This document shows, in pieces, positions 25,271 to 34,823 of a DNA stretch of 64,000 bases. Under the pieces are notes generated by a model. The model was not told the DNA's origin. It ran no database searches and saw nothing but the letters and a program-made list of their open reading frames with translations. Position numbers and translations under genes: made by a program. Position 1 is the first letter of the stretch. Each line of letters opens with the position of its first letter. The DNA comes from Laspinema palackyanum D2a (GTDB taxonomy: Bacteria > Cyanobacteriota > Cyanobacteriia > Cyanobacteriales > Laspinemataceae), in NCBI GenBank assembly GCA_025370845.1, contig JAMXFF010000002.1, forward strand, positions 1 through 64,000, given 5' to 3'.

Positions 25271-26914
25271 GAGGCGATAAAGGGCATTGCGTCCTTTACC
25301 TTCTAGGACAATGGCCCCCTTATCCTTAAGTCGCTTGAGCAACATTTTGGCCTGCCCTTCTGATAAACGACACAGATCCATTACTTCAGATCTCCTGATT
25401 TGACCATGCTGCTCTACATAACTGATCACCATTTGCTCATGTTGGAGGGCTGAAAATGCCGCTTGACGAGTATATTCGGCTTGATTTCCGGTGGCTTGAT
25501 AAACAGTCGGGGTAAAGGTATAGGTACGGTTGTTTGTGCCGTGGGCTTGGATCAGACCGAGTTCATTGAGAACTTCGAGCGTTTTGCGAGCTTGAGACGG
25601 AGTGCGGTGGATGGCTGTGGCTAGTTGCGCGGCACTGAGTCGCTTGGCTTCGCGGAGTGTGGCTAGGGCAATCAGGCTATCAATGGGGAGAGATTTGCCT
25701 TGGCGGTTTTCTTCTTCAACAACAAGGCGGAGAAATTTCAAGTCGGCGTCGGCGGTGGCGAGGTGGAGGACAACGCTAGTGTTACTGGTATCGCTGTAAT
25801 CGGGGGCGGGTCGTCCAAACCGCAGGAGTCCGCGATAGATGCTATCGATGCCGCGTCCCGATCGCTCTACGATGCCGATCCGTTTCATGGCATCCGCTAG
25901 GCACAGATTACGGGGGCGCGGTTCGGTTGTCAGCAAATTGGCGAGGGTGACTCCTTCGACCAAACCGCCTGGGTTACTGACGCTCAGGGCTTCGTCTTCG
26001 AGGCGGACATGGACGGCCCCGAGTTGGTGATAGTCGCGATGGATGAGGGCGTTGGCGATCGCTTCCCGAAATGCGCTCATGTCCACTTTAGGAATAGGGA
26101 CGCGAAACAGCCCGATTTGAATTTCTTGTTCGGGGTTGTAGGGGCGAAAGTTGGTTTCGAGCCAGTCGAGGGCTTTGAGGAGAGGAAAGCGTCGAAATTC
26201 GTTAAATCGCACGGCTTCCTGTGCCAAGACTTGAAAGGCGAATTCATGGGTGGGAACTAACTCCCGAAGGGCGGTTTCTCGACCGATGAGGAGCAGTCCG
26301 GTGAGGGTGGGGATGCGACTGCCATCGGGTTGGCGGCGGGTGAAGCCCAAGGCTCCATCCAGTGCTTCGTCGTCGAGTTCGAGTAAAGGGCGATCGCCTC
26401 CGTAGCTTTGGATGCACTGACGCAACCGATCGCGTTCTAAGGGGTCAAAGTCTTGTAGGGTACTCTCAGCAACGGGTTGGGCGGATACATCGGTCAGACC
26501 GAAGCGACTGGCGCGACTAATGCGATCATGGGGCAAGATAGGAACACATTCGGGGGTTTCGTCAGGTTTGAGGCGACGACGTAAATACACGCCGTTACTG
26601 GTGGCAATTTCTCCTCTGGCTTGGGGGATTTGGATGCGGGCGACGGTTATGCTCTCTAGGGTAATGGCTTCGACTTGGACAGAGAGAGAGGGGGCGGTTC
26701 GCGCTGCCACAAGACCCACTAAATAGTTAAGTTGTGAACGGCTGGAGTGTAGTCCGGTGGGCGTTCCGTCGTCTTCTACACCTAACCACAATTCGCCGCC
26801 TTCGGTGTTGGCAAGGCAGGTAATGGCTTCGATTAAATCCCGATCTGACAGTTTGTTTCTGTCGCTTTTAAATTCGACGGTGAGGCTTTCCTGGGCGGGA
26901 AGTTGGGGAGTCAT
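25265..26914 (-). CDS. AlbA_2 (Schlafen-like) / HATPase_c_4 putative transcriptional regulator
   Basis: 549 aa, COG2865-like. The N-terminal AlbA_2 domain (residues 1-120) has LTVEFKSDRNKL and ANTEGGELWLGVEDDG. The middle carries an HATPase_c_4-type region (AFREAIANALIHRDYHQLG, VSNPGGLVEGVT). The C-terminus has winged-helix segments (LSAAQLATAIHRTPSQARKTLEVLNELG and a second near the end). Proteins of this type are frequent in type I restriction loci and may control the operon or contribute to defence. Its ATG overlaps the hsdS stop (ATGA at 26911-26914), which ties expression to hsdMS. Confidence 0.85.
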   Translation of the reverse strand: MTPQLPAQESLTVEFKSDRNKLSDRDLIEAITCLANTEGGELWLGVEDDGTPTGLHSSRSQLNYLVGLVAARTAPSLSVQVEAITLESITVARIQIPQARGEIATSNGVYLRRRLKPDETPECVPILPHDRISRASRFGLTDVSAQPVAESTLQDFDPLERDRLRQCIQSYGGDRPLLELDDEALDGALGFTRRQPDGSRIPTLTGLLLIGRETALRELVPTHEFAFQVLAQEAVRFNEFRRFPLLKALDWLETNFRPYNPEQEIQIGLFRVPIPKVDMSAFREAIANALIHRDYHQLGAVHVRLEDEALSVSNPGGLVEGVTLANLLTTEPRPRNLCLADAMKRIGIVERSGRGIDSIYRGLLRFGRPAPDYSDTSNTSVVLHLATADADLKFLRLVVEEENRQGKSLPIDSLIALATLREAKRLSAAQLATAIHRTPSQARKTLEVLNELGLIQAHGTNNRTYTFTPTVYQATGNQAEYTRQAAFSALQHEQMVISYVEQHGQIRRSEVMDLCRLSEGQAKMLLKRLKDKGAIVLEGKGRNALYRLG

Positions 26915-28191
26915 GAGTCTGTACCTCCACTGTTTTCCAGTAATGGGGTGACGCGGACTTTCCCGGTTAGGAGGTCTTGCATAAGTCCGGTTTTGAGCGC
27001 AGATAGTTTTTGAAGTATTAGCTCTTCATTTGCTTGACTGGAATCTAAGGAATTGTATAGCTCTCCAATTATTCTCTGTTCTTGTGGCTTTGGTGTGGGA
27101 ATTTTTAAGGGTCTCAATACTTCAAGGTTTATGTTCTTTTGAGCGCTTTGAGGAGCCAATCCATCAAGTACAGGTTTAAAATGACGAATCATCATCTCAA
27201 CAAAGCGAGTATTATTAGGCTTGAAAACCTTCACACCAACAACACTATCCGGAAAAAACATAGAAATACCCAGAATAGCTGTGTCTGCTATATTCGCCGC
27301 GATAGTAACTGCGATCGTATTTTTTGGAAACTCCTTACTTACTAACGTCCCTCTATCATTAAGAGTCTGTGTATATTTGTAAACTATGCGACCAATATGA
27401 GAGGTTATATCTCCAGTCTGAATAAAGGGATGGTCACCACCATAAAATTTCGGATCGTTTCGTGGCCGATGAGTAAACTTACCCCGATCAACTTCTGCCA
27501 AGTCTGCGAGTGTTTTAACATCCCACTCCACAGGAATACGACCGATCGCACTATCCTTAAACTCGTGGGTTTCTTCGCTGCGAATATTGCCATTTTCGTC
27601 GATGCCCTTGGTCAGCAAGTCCTGCATCAGTCCGGTTTTGATGCGCTGCTGTTTGGCGATGAGGACTTCGGTTTGGGCGATAGCGCGATCGACTGTAGAG
27701 AGAACCTCGGCAATTTTTTCCTGCTCTTTTTTGTCCTGCGGATGATAAACAATAAATCGTTTAACTGCACTAGCACTTAAATTGCTTTGCGTTGTTTGAG
27801 AAGATAAATTTATAACTGAATCATGAATATACTCCAACCAGTAGTAAAGATATTCTTGCTTGATTAACTCGTCATCAACAATCATTGCCAGTATCGCCTG
27901 ATTGGTTGCAACCCGCAGTGTATTGATTCGGACTAGACCTAATGTTGCATATATTGAATAGAGTAAAGAATTTTCTGGCACTAACCAAGCGTTCGACTTT
28001 TTCAATCCTTCATTTGTTATTCTTTTTGTAGTATTTAATAAATATTTTTGGCTTCCGCTCATGTCTTCGATTGTAACAAAAGGAATCTCTCCATTATAAA
28101 AAGATTCTTTCGACGTATCTGGAGTACCCCCAGATTTCATAACTTTTACAAGAGAAATTAAATTATTTTTTCTCCAAATTTCTGTGGTCAT
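26911..28191 (-). CDS. hsdS: Type I restriction specificity subunit S
   Basis: 426 aa with two target-recognition domains (about 5-165 and 215-375), each followed by a helical spacer. The spacers are recognisable repeats: [19 protein letters not shown]...[15 protein letters not shown] in the centre and [20 protein letters not shown]...[11 protein letters not shown] at the end. HsdS selects the bipartite DNA target for methylation and restriction. The gene overlaps hsdM by 4 bp (ATGA at 28188-28191) and the AlbA_2 gene by 4 bp. It looks intact, and the target sequence cannot be predicted from here. Confidence 0.93.
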   Translation of the reverse strand: MTTEIWRKNNLISLVKVMKSGGTPDTSKESFYNGEIPFVTIEDMSGSQKYLLNTTKRITNEGLKKSNAWLVPENSLLYSIYATLGLVRINTLRVATNQAILAMIVDDELIKQEYLYYWLEYIHDSVINLSSQTTQSNLSASAVKRFIVYHPQDKKEQEKIAEVLSTVDRAIAQTEVLIAKQQRIKTGLMQDLLTKGIDENGNIRSEETHEFKDSAIGRIPVEWDVKTLADLAEVDRGKFTHRPRNDPKFYGGDHPFIQTGDITSHIGRIVYKYTQTLNDRGTLVSKEFPKNTIAVTIAANIADTAILGISMFFPDSVVGVKVFKPNNTRFVEMMIRHFKPVLDGLAPQSAQKNINLEVLRPLKIPTPKPQEQRIIGELYNSLDSSQANEELILQKLSALKTGLMQDLLTGKVRVTPLLENSGGTDS

Positions 28192-30869
28192 AACTCCAAA
28201 TACCCCAACTTACTCAAATACTCATTTAACGTCTTCAGCGTCTCCTCCCGTTCCGCCTCCAACTCCTGACTCGATACCGCATATTTATCCCAAAACTTCT
28301 CAACCAAAGCAATCAGCGATCGCTTCTCCACATTCAAATACCGAGTTAACTGCTCCTTCACCCAGTCGTAAAGTTTCCTCAAAATCAACGTTTTCGCTTC
28401 TTCCTGGGTCAGTTGTCCGCCACTCTGAGTCATAAAGTCATCGACCCGCTTGAGTCGTTCCTCCAGCGCCGTTTTATCCTTAGTCAGAGCATTGATTTTT
28501 TTCTTGTCCTTTTTGTTGTCCGAGTCGAGTTCCACAAGCTGCTCTTGGACTTGCTCGATCAACTGGTCGATTTCCAGTTTTATCTCGCGATCGCCGACCC
28601 GCTTCAACTGCAGTTTTTGCTCAAATTCCGTTTTTTCCTCTTTCAGCTTCGATTTTAGGGTTTTGACGCCCTTTTCTAGCCTGATAATCCCATCATATTC
28701 GGCTTTAGAGCGCTCATATTCCCGCTTTGCAGATGCTCCCGATGCCCCTTTTAAATCATCCATCAACGCCTTCAATTCCTTCTTAATTGAAGCCACCGTT
28801 ACCGTTTCATCCTCGTCTGGTTCGTAATTCGCCACCTCCTGGGCTGACTCCACCGCCTCGCTTAACTCTCCCTGAGCTGCACTAATTTGGCTTTCCAAAT
28901 CCTCGATCGCCTTAGTTTCCCCCCGGAAAAACTCGTCAATCAAATAATCGTCAGGAATCAGAGAATGATGCCAACCCGTGTTAACAATCGTTTTCAGGTC
29001 GTAGCGGATTTGCTGCCACCAGTTCACAAACACCCCGGCAGACTTAAACTCATCCAACACCCCCAACGGGATTAACTGCTGTTTCAGCCCCGCCAGCAAC
29101 TCCCTCCGCACCTCCGGCATATTCTTCCCCTCTCCCAACTGGGCAAAATCATCCCTCGCCACCTGCCACCAGCTTTCTAGGGTGTCGTAATGTCCGTTGA
29201 TGATATTCTGCAAATGCTCGTCTGCCTCCAATGTCGTTTTAATCGCCGACTTTTGGGCGATCGCCTCTTGAAATGCCAGATATCCCGGACGCAATGGCTC
29301 GAACAGCCTATCAGGATCGACTCCGAAGCGATCAAACTCACCCGCCTGGGCTATAACTTCCGCCTGGGGAATACCGCCCATCAGGTGGGCTGTGACATCC
29401 TCCGGTTCCGGTTCCGGCGTGTTATCGACATAACGGCGAATGTTGAGGTTGTAGTCGTGCTCTTCCGCGATTTCCTGCTTGCTCACCAACCGGCTGTATT
29501 TGGGATACTCCAACTTTTGAGTGAAGACATAATCGATTTTCTCGATATCTTCCGGGCGTAGCTTGTTCTGTGCCTTGCCCTCGGCATATTCGCGATCGGC
29601 GTTGATAAACAGAATTTTGTCTTGCAGTTCGTCCGGCTTGCTCTTGTTCACCACCAACACGCAGGCAGGGATACCCGTCCCGTAAAACAGTCCCGAAGGC
29701 AAGCTGATAATCGCCTCAATCACATCCCTTTCAATCATCTCCTCGCGGATTAGCTTCTCTTTCCCGCCCCGAAACAGAACCCCGTGGGGCATGATGGTCG
29801 CCATCCGTCCCGTCGTCTTCAGACTGGCGATCATGTGCTGCACGAACATCAAATCAGCCTTTTTTCCCGTCTCCGGGCAGAATTCCCAGAACCGATTTCT
29901 AAATTCCAGATTGGCGCGGCTGTAGTTCTGGGAAAAGGGGGGATTTGCCAGAACGCGATCGAACTTGCGGAGTTGTCCGTTCTCCACAATCTGCGGGTTT
30001 TCTAGGGTATCGCCGTTTTCAATCGTGAAATTGGTGATGTTATGCAGGATTAGGTTCATGTTGCAGATAGACCAGACCGTGCCGTTGGAATCCTGTCCGT
30101 AGAGTGCCAAATCCTTCGGGTCTTGTCCCTGTTCTTCCACATACTGATAGGACTGGATGAGAAAGCCCCCAGAGCCTACTGTCGGGTCATAAATGGTATT
30201 TCCCGCTTCCGGTTTAACCAGTTGCACCAACAGCCGCACCACTTCCGCAGGGGTGTAAAATTCTCCGCCCTTCTTCCCGGCGCTATCCGCGAAAAACTTA
30301 ATCAGGTATTCGTAAGCCGCCCCCAGCAGGTCGGGAAACTCAAAATTCTCGTTGACCAGAACAAACCCAGGTTGGTTGAAATGGTCGATTAAGTCCTTCC
30401 ATTTCTGGTCGGGAATTTTCGTCTTTCCCTTGATCGCATTGAAGTTGATATTATTTTTGAGCACCCCCACCAGGGCATCGTTAGCATCTTCCACAGCAGC
30501 GAGGGCTTTGTTGAGCATATCCCCGATATTCTGCTTGAGGTGCTTGATTGCCGGGACTTGTACCCAGTTACCGTCCTTATCCTCATCTAGCCAAGGCTCA
30601 TGCCAACGGGCGCGGGGCGGCACGAAAAAGGTGGCTCCGTAGGATTGGGGGTCTTCGAGCAATTCCGCCACCATTTCCTCGTCCAGGTGGGCATACTCGC
30701 GCTTGATTTCTTTCCGTTTGCAGTCGAACTCGTCCGACAACCGCTTCAAGAACAGCATCCCGAAGATGAATTCTTTGAATTCGGATGCGTCCATCTTGCC
30801 GCGTAATATATCGGCGGCTCTGAACAGAAAGCCTTCAAGTTGGGAAAGAGTAATCTTTTCGTACTGCAA
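28188..30869 (-). CDS. hsdM: Type I DNA N6-adenine methyltransferase, M subunit (extended)
   Basis: 893 aa. The HsdM_N helical domain comes first ([19 protein letters not shown]). The catalytic domain follows, with SAM motif [15 protein letters not shown] (near 230) and catalytic NPPF in [11 protein letters not shown] (near 310). From about residue 650 a long charged coiled-coil extension follows ([24 protein letters not shown]), making it longer than the usual 500-550 aa HsdM. It methylates adenine in the HsdS target and protects the host. This is the first gene of the operon, transcribed leftwards from the 30.9-31.2 kb region. Confidence 0.95.
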   Translation of the reverse strand: MQYEKITLSQLEGFLFRAADILRGKMDASEFKEFIFGMLFLKRLSDEFDCKRKEIKREYAHLDEEMVAELLEDPQSYGATFFVPPRARWHEPWLDEDKDGNWVQVPAIKHLKQNIGDMLNKALAAVEDANDALVGVLKNNINFNAIKGKTKIPDQKWKDLIDHFNQPGFVLVNENFEFPDLLGAAYEYLIKFFADSAGKKGGEFYTPAEVVRLLVQLVKPEAGNTIYDPTVGSGGFLIQSYQYVEEQGQDPKDLALYGQDSNGTVWSICNMNLILHNITNFTIENGDTLENPQIVENGQLRKFDRVLANPPFSQNYSRANLEFRNRFWEFCPETGKKADLMFVQHMIASLKTTGRMATIMPHGVLFRGGKEKLIREEMIERDVIEAIISLPSGLFYGTGIPACVLVVNKSKPDELQDKILFINADREYAEGKAQNKLRPEDIEKIDYVFTQKLEYPKYSRLVSKQEIAEEHDYNLNIRRYVDNTPEPEPEDVTAHLMGGIPQAEVIAQAGEFDRFGVDPDRLFEPLRPGYLAFQEAIAQKSAIKTTLEADEHLQNIINGHYDTLESWWQVARDDFAQLGEGKNMPEVRRELLAGLKQQLIPLGVLDEFKSAGVFVNWWQQIRYDLKTIVNTGWHHSLIPDDYLIDEFFRGETKAIEDLESQISAAQGELSEAVESAQEVANYEPDEDETVTVASIKKELKALMDDLKGASGASAKREYERSKAEYDGIIRLEKGVKTLKSKLKEEKTEFEQKLQLKRVGDREIKLEIDQLIEQVQEQLVELDSDNKKDKKKINALTKDKTALEERLKRVDDFMTQSGGQLTQEEAKTLILRKLYDWVKEQLTRYLNVEKRSLIALVEKFWDKYAVSSQELEAEREETLKTLNEYLSKLGYLEL

Positions 30870-31246
30870 GGTATCGCCTTTTCTAAAACTGGGTAGTTGC
30901 TCCTGTTTTATTAAAACTCAATATCCGTCCCTTCTCGATTTATAGCCGCAAAACTTTAAATTTCCCCAAAACGGGCCGTGCATAAAAGGGGCCTATCCTA
31001 CCGAGGCACGAGACTTTGCTATTGTGCTGATTCGGGAATGCGATCGCCTCACACTCAGCCCAAACCGTTTCTGAGTAAAAACCCACAGCAACGATGGCGG
31101 CAACTGACAAACTCCGCGATCGCCCTTGGCATTGAGGGCCGTCGTTGACTCCATCTCAACTCCTGAAGATGAGGGTCCCATTGCCTCCTGCCAACGTTAA
31201 TAAATTGTCGATACCATTCAACTCTTTAGAAGGCTAGGATACTTGA
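30870..31246. other. Divergent intergenic region between hsdM and regulator 1
   Basis: 377 bp that must carry the hsdM promoter (-) and that of the first XRE-type gene (+). It holds two HIP1-type sites. A GAAGG-like ribosome-binding stretch and TAGGATACT lie shortly before 31247. I see no gene here. A short - strand peptide near 31000-31100 looks more like relic or chance. Confidence 0.4.
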
Positions 31247-31522
31247 ATGCTAAACAAAATGATTTTGCCAACGGAGCAAATGGACATTCAAAAGCCTGAA
31301 ATTATCTGCCATCTTGACAAGTTGATGCAGCAACGGGGACTCACCCAACAACAGTTAAGCGAGGACACCGGAATTGCTCCGGCAGGTATCCGCGCTTATC
31401 AGTACAATAGCTTCCGCAGGATAGACATGGCAACACTTTCAACCATCGCCGGATACTTTCAATTAAAGACTTTCGATGATTTATTCTCAATGGTTTACAA
31501 AGAACATCCAAAAAATCCTTGA
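31247..31522 (+). CDS. Small XRE/HTH_26-type regulator 1
   Basis: 91 aa (less if a later ATG such as 31280 is used). It has one helix-turn-helix: LDKLMQQRGLTQQQLSEDTGIAPAGIRAY followed by NSFRRIDMATLSTIAGYF. The layout, with an R-D pair after the recognition helix, is the same in the two following small genes, so the three are paralogs. They are probably DNA-binding repressors of the element. No partner toxin is evident next to this copy. It is divergent from hsdM and could sense or control the boundary between the R-M operon and the element. Confidence 0.75.
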   Translation: MLNKMILPTEQMDIQKPEIICHLDKLMQQRGLTQQQLSEDTGIAPAGIRAYQYNSFRRIDMATLSTIAGYFQLKTFDDLFSMVYKEHPKNP

Positions 31523-31530
31523 CGAAAAAT

Positions 31531-31548
31531 TAGCATGGTAGTATGCTA
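31531..31548. promoter_or_regulatory. Palindrome TAGCAT-6-ATGCTA
   Basis: A perfect 6-bp inverted repeat with a 6-bp spacer sits just after regulator 1 and about 130 bp before regulator 2. It is a candidate operator for one of the HTH proteins. A further AT-rich dyad (CTATC...GATAG) lies near 31630-31640. Confidence 0.35.
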
Positions 31549-31676
31549 GTCTATTATGTAAAGTGATGACCGGCGCGATCGCCTTCCAAAGCAAAACCCC
31601 TTAGTGGGATGGGTCTAATCTACTATCCTAGATAGTTAGATAGCTAAAATCCAAGACCATCCAAAAGGACTAACCA

Positions 31677-31901
31677 GTGGGAAGAGAAATCAAATGCAAC
31701 CTAGACCAATTTATGGCCAGCAAAGGACTCACCCAACTTGACTTAAAAAGAGAAACCGGCTTGAGTCCCATCACAGTTCGGGCCTTGCAGAATAACCGCT
31801 TTAGTCGAATCGACAAGGCCAGCTTAGAAAAGCTACTTGATTTCTTTGAGGTTGACTCCCTCGACCAATTCTTTACAATTCTTCACAACGAAGATGTGTA
31901 A
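31677..31901 (+). CDS. Small XRE/HTH_26-type regulator 2
   Basis: 74 aa starting at GTG 31677, with AAGGA 9 nt upstream. The helix-turn-helix is LDQFMASKGLTQLDLKRETGLSPITVRAL, followed by NNRFSRIDKASLEKLLDFF. It is paralogous to the genes at 31247 and 32190. It is followed by a short palindrome (31933-31952) and a truncated copy of the start of the 609-aa gene. This is exactly the arrangement seen after regulator 3, so a regulator-plus-effector unit was duplicated in tandem. Confidence 0.75.
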   Translation: MGREIKCNLDQFMASKGLTQLDLKRETGLSPITVRALQNNRFSRIDKASLEKLLDFFEVDSLDQFFTILHNEDV

Positions 31902-31982
31902 ATAAGTACACATCTAGTTTAAGCTACAAAAAAGAGCGGTACTACCCGCCCTAAACAACATAAATACTGCATCAACCCTATC

Positions 31983-32130
31983 ATGAATAGCCTACAAGCA
32001 TCTACAGCTAAACCGTTTTTTACCTCGATTCCGCTAAACCTCCGTTTAGATTACGACTACAGTAATTTGGGTTTCCAGGAACTCCAAACGATAGCCTAGG
32101 AGAGGTTAAAACAGTTTTTCAGCCGTTCAT
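31983..32130 (+). pseudogene. Truncated duplicate of the DUF3102-like gene start
   Basis: The first 38 codons (MNSLQASTAKPFF...ELQTIA) closely match the start of the gene at 32576. A one-base deletion then gives TAG at 32097-32099. DNA similarity continues to about 32125 and then fades. The upstream 50 bp, including the AGAGCGG...CCGCCCT palindrome (31933-31952 here, 32526-32545 there), are also duplicated. Confidence 0.8.
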
Positions 32131-32189
32131 TGGATCCGGAGAGATTAGTCGATTAAAATACTATCCGTCACCTAAAAGGCGGATTGTTC

Positions 32190-32495
32190 ATGGATAATTC
32201 CAACAAACGACAACCACCCCCACTCCCAGATGAACGCCCTGCCGTACTTAAGTTTGGTTCAGAGATTGAAATCGTCTGCAATTTAGACGCCATCATGCAA
32301 TCCCGGGGAATCAGTCAAATGGCCCTAAGCCAGGAAACCGGACTCTCGGCAAGCGTGATTCGTTCTTATCAACGCAATTCAGCCCGACGCTGGGATGCAG
32401 GAACGATTCAGGCATTGATTGCATACTTTCATCTCTCCAGTCTAGACGAACTGTTTACAATTCGTTATAAAAAAGGGGTGACAGACAAACTATAG
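32190..32495 (+). CDS. Small XRE/HTH_26-type regulator 3
   Basis: About 101 aa from ATG 32190. A short proline-rich start (RQPPPLPDERP) is followed by a helix-turn-helix, LDAIMQSRGISQMALSQETGLSASVIRSY, and NSARRWDAGTIQALIAYF. It is the third paralog of the small regulators. It precedes the intact 609-aa gene by 80 bp, with the palindrome at 32526-32545 between them. The pairing with that gene suggests a regulator/target or partner relationship. Confidence 0.75.
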   Translation: MDNSNKRQPPPLPDERPAVLKFGSEIEIVCNLDAIMQSRGISQMALSQETGLSASVIRSYQRNSARRWDAGTIQALIAYFHLSSLDELFTIRYKKGVTDKL

Positions 32496-32575
32496 TTTAC
32501 TATAGTTTAACAAGAGCGACAAAAAAGAGCGGTACCACCCGCCCTAGCCATAAATATTTCTAAGGTCATCATACC

Positions 32576-34405
32576 ATGAATAGCCTGCAAGCATCTACAG
32601 CTAAACCCTGTTTTAGCTCAATTCCGCTAAACCTGCGTTTAGAGTACGACTACAGTAATTTTGGTTCACAGGAACTCCAAACGATAGCCCTGGAGACCTT
32701 ACAACAATTTTTCGGATTTGTTCACCACACTTTTGTTAGGGGCCTAGAGATTGGGCGCAGTTTCCGGCAAATCCTCCAAGAACTTTGCGAAGAGAATGGT
32801 TCGACCGAAGGGGCTCAACTGTTTGACGAGTGGCTAGAATCCTCCGACTTCGGGGGTTCGACTTGGATGGCCCGGTCGCTCATCCAAGTTTCCCAATGGT
32901 TTGATAGCCAACGTCAACGCATCCAGAAGCTCATCCTCAACTCGGTCCAATCCTGGTCCATCAGCGCTGTCAAAGAACTTACTAAAATTAGCGATGAGCA
33001 CCTGCTCGTAAAATTGCTCAAATCGGGCAAACAAACCGTCGCCAGCATCCGTCAGACCCGGAAAACGATTACTTTAGGACAGCCCGCCACCCTTGCCGAT
33101 TGGCGTTTAATTTCCTACGCTTCTTGCGAAATGGATGAGGAAAGTTTAGCGACCCTGCAAGCAGAGGCGTTACGTCTAGCTCAAATGTCCCAACCGAACG
33201 CTGCCGAGTCGGTGGTCCTCACCGACCATCTGGTTGAAGCGGTCCAAACCTTGACTGAGTGGAATATTTCCAAACTAATCAAACCCCAACATAAACGCAA
33301 AACTAACCCGGCGATTAGCGCCTTCCTCTCCAACTGTGGTGACCCCAATGAAGTAGTCCCGGAAGCGCAACTCCAATGGATAGAGCGCGGGTTGGGGTTG
33401 GACGCCAAGGCTTCCCAAGAATTTCGGGCTTGCGTCCAGAATTTAGCCCAAGCTGAAGCAGGAAACTCGGGCAAGGCCGTAGCCAAGCATCATCATCTCC
33501 AACAAGCCTTAGCCCAACAAAAACTCGCTCCAGCCGTCCCCAAATCTTCAGACCGAATGGCGCAACTGGAACGGCAAGTTCGGGACCTTTCGGCGCAACT
33601 CAAGGAAGCCGACAAAGCGATGGCCCTGATTCATGCACTCCAAGCCCAGCGCGATCGCCTCGAACAAGAAAACCAAGAACTCCAAGGACTTATCCAGGAA
33701 AATGCCCAGAAAGATTTAGAGATTCACCTACTCCAACAACAATTAGCTCAAGTCGAAGCCACCCGGTCTGATGCAGTCCTGGAGCAGTTAAGACAGCAGA
33801 ATCAACAACTGCTAAGTCAACTTGACCAAACCCAGCAACGTTACGACGCTCTAACTTCAGAGATGGCGGCATCCAAACAAAATATGAAGTACAGCGATAA
33901 TTCAACTTTGGTCGCCAAAGTCATGGCCTTAGAAGCCGAATTAGCCGAACAAACACAAAACTCCCAACAACCAACCACCCCCGCACAAAATCCCCAGGTT
34001 GAAACTTATAAATCGCTCCTGGCGCAAATGGCTCATCCCATCCCCGCTTCTCCCGTCAACGAAGGCGATCGGGTCTTGGTCGTCAAACCGGAACATCCAG
34101 CAACCGGGGAATTTGTCACCGTAACAACTGAACCCGATTCCGTAAATTTTGTGAACATTCAAACCGATGCCGGTGCCACCTGGCATATCTGCGCGGAAGA
34201 TTTGCGTTTGGAAGCAATGTTGGGCGATAGTGGCCTGGATTCTATTTCCGAAACCTTTGCCGCTGCTGCCTCGAAACAACGCCTTCCCGGTTGGACAGAA
34301 AAGGGTTATCGCAGCCCTTATGGGTTGTTCTATCGCGGTTGGGCGGCGATCGCCCAGTTTGCTGAGTCGGTCTTGCAATCGGAGTCAGCGGTGTTCATGG
34401 GGTAG
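32576..34405 (+). CDS. DUF3102-like coiled-coil plasmid protein (tentative)
   Basis: 609 aa. Residues about 45-160 follow the DUF3102-type pattern (EIGRSFRQILQEL...FDEWLESSDFGGSTWMARSLIQVSQWF, then SAVKELTKISDEHLL), a family found on plasmids and phages near partition-like genes. Residues about 320-450 form a coiled coil (LERQVRDLSAQLKEADKAM and following heptads). Around residue 490-545 there is a KOW/SH3-like segment (NEGDRVLVVKPEHPATGEFVTV). It probably binds DNA and has a role in element maintenance, which is inference. A decayed duplicate of its start lies 600 bp upstream. Confidence 0.55.
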   Translation: MNSLQASTAKPCFSSIPLNLRLEYDYSNFGSQELQTIALETLQQFFGFVHHTFVRGLEIGRSFRQILQELCEENGSTEGAQLFDEWLESSDFGGSTWMARSLIQVSQWFDSQRQRIQKLILNSVQSWSISAVKELTKISDEHLLVKLLKSGKQTVASIRQTRKTITLGQPATLADWRLISYASCEMDEESLATLQAEALRLAQMSQPNAAESVVLTDHLVEAVQTLTEWNISKLIKPQHKRKTNPAISAFLSNCGDPNEVVPEAQLQWIERGLGLDAKASQEFRACVQNLAQAEAGNSGKAVAKHHHLQQALAQQKLAPAVPKSSDRMAQLERQVRDLSAQLKEADKAMALIHALQAQRDRLEQENQELQGLIQENAQKDLEIHLLQQQLAQVEATRSDAVLEQLRQQNQQLLSQLDQTQQRYDALTSEMAASKQNMKYSDNSTLVAKVMALEAELAEQTQNSQQPTTPAQNPQVETYKSLLAQMAHPIPASPVNEGDRVLVVKPEHPATGEFVTVTTEPDSVNFVNIQTDAGATWHICAEDLRLEAMLGDSGLDSISETFAAAASKQRLPGWTEKGYRSPYGLFYRGWAAIAQFAESVLQSESAVFMG

Positions 34406-34631
34406 CTCACAATAGAGTTGGGCCGAATCAGGAACGAGTGGGGAGTTTACGCTCCAATCGGATGGCCTATTTTGGTCTAATCTTGATGAGTTCATTGGTT
34501 CTAGCAACGGGGTCCCTCTTCGCTTTTTCTTGAGTCTTTTCATGTGGGCAATCTGCAATCTTTTATTTATTAAGAATTAAAGACAAGCAAAAAATTGTTA
34601 ATATGAAATATATTATAGGCAGTATCTAAGA

Positions 34632-34823
34632 TTAGTTTGGATTGTTAAAGCAATCCGAACCATAAAGTAATTGCCTAGAACCATCAGGTTTATATTGAAC
34701 ACAATAACCATCTCTGGCTCTCCACCAATCAATTGCTAAAGCAATCACGACTATTAAAACTAAAGTGATGGGTACAGTAATCATTAATAATTTTCTGACC
34801 TTCAACCAATTAACTTGTTGCAT
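34632..34823 (-). CDS. Small single-pass membrane protein
   Basis: 63 aa from ATG 34823. One transmembrane helix (LLMITVPITLVLIVVIALAI) is followed by a short tail with two cysteines (GYCVQY, SDCFNN). The start overlaps the end of the upstream gene by 14 bp, so translation is probably coupled. Function unknown. The tail would sit in the periplasm if the basic WLKVRK stretch is cytoplasmic. Confidence 0.55.
   Translation of the reverse strand: MQQVNWLKVRKLLMITVPITLVLIVVIALAIDWWRARDGYCVQYKPDGSRQLLYGSDCFNNPN

Noticed and set aside
32520..32550. T-box-like core GGTGGTACCGC on the - strand
   Set aside because: It points away from the downstream gene, lacks a specifier stem, is not kept in the duplicate copy (GGTAGTACCGC), and T-boxes are not expected in cyanobacteria.
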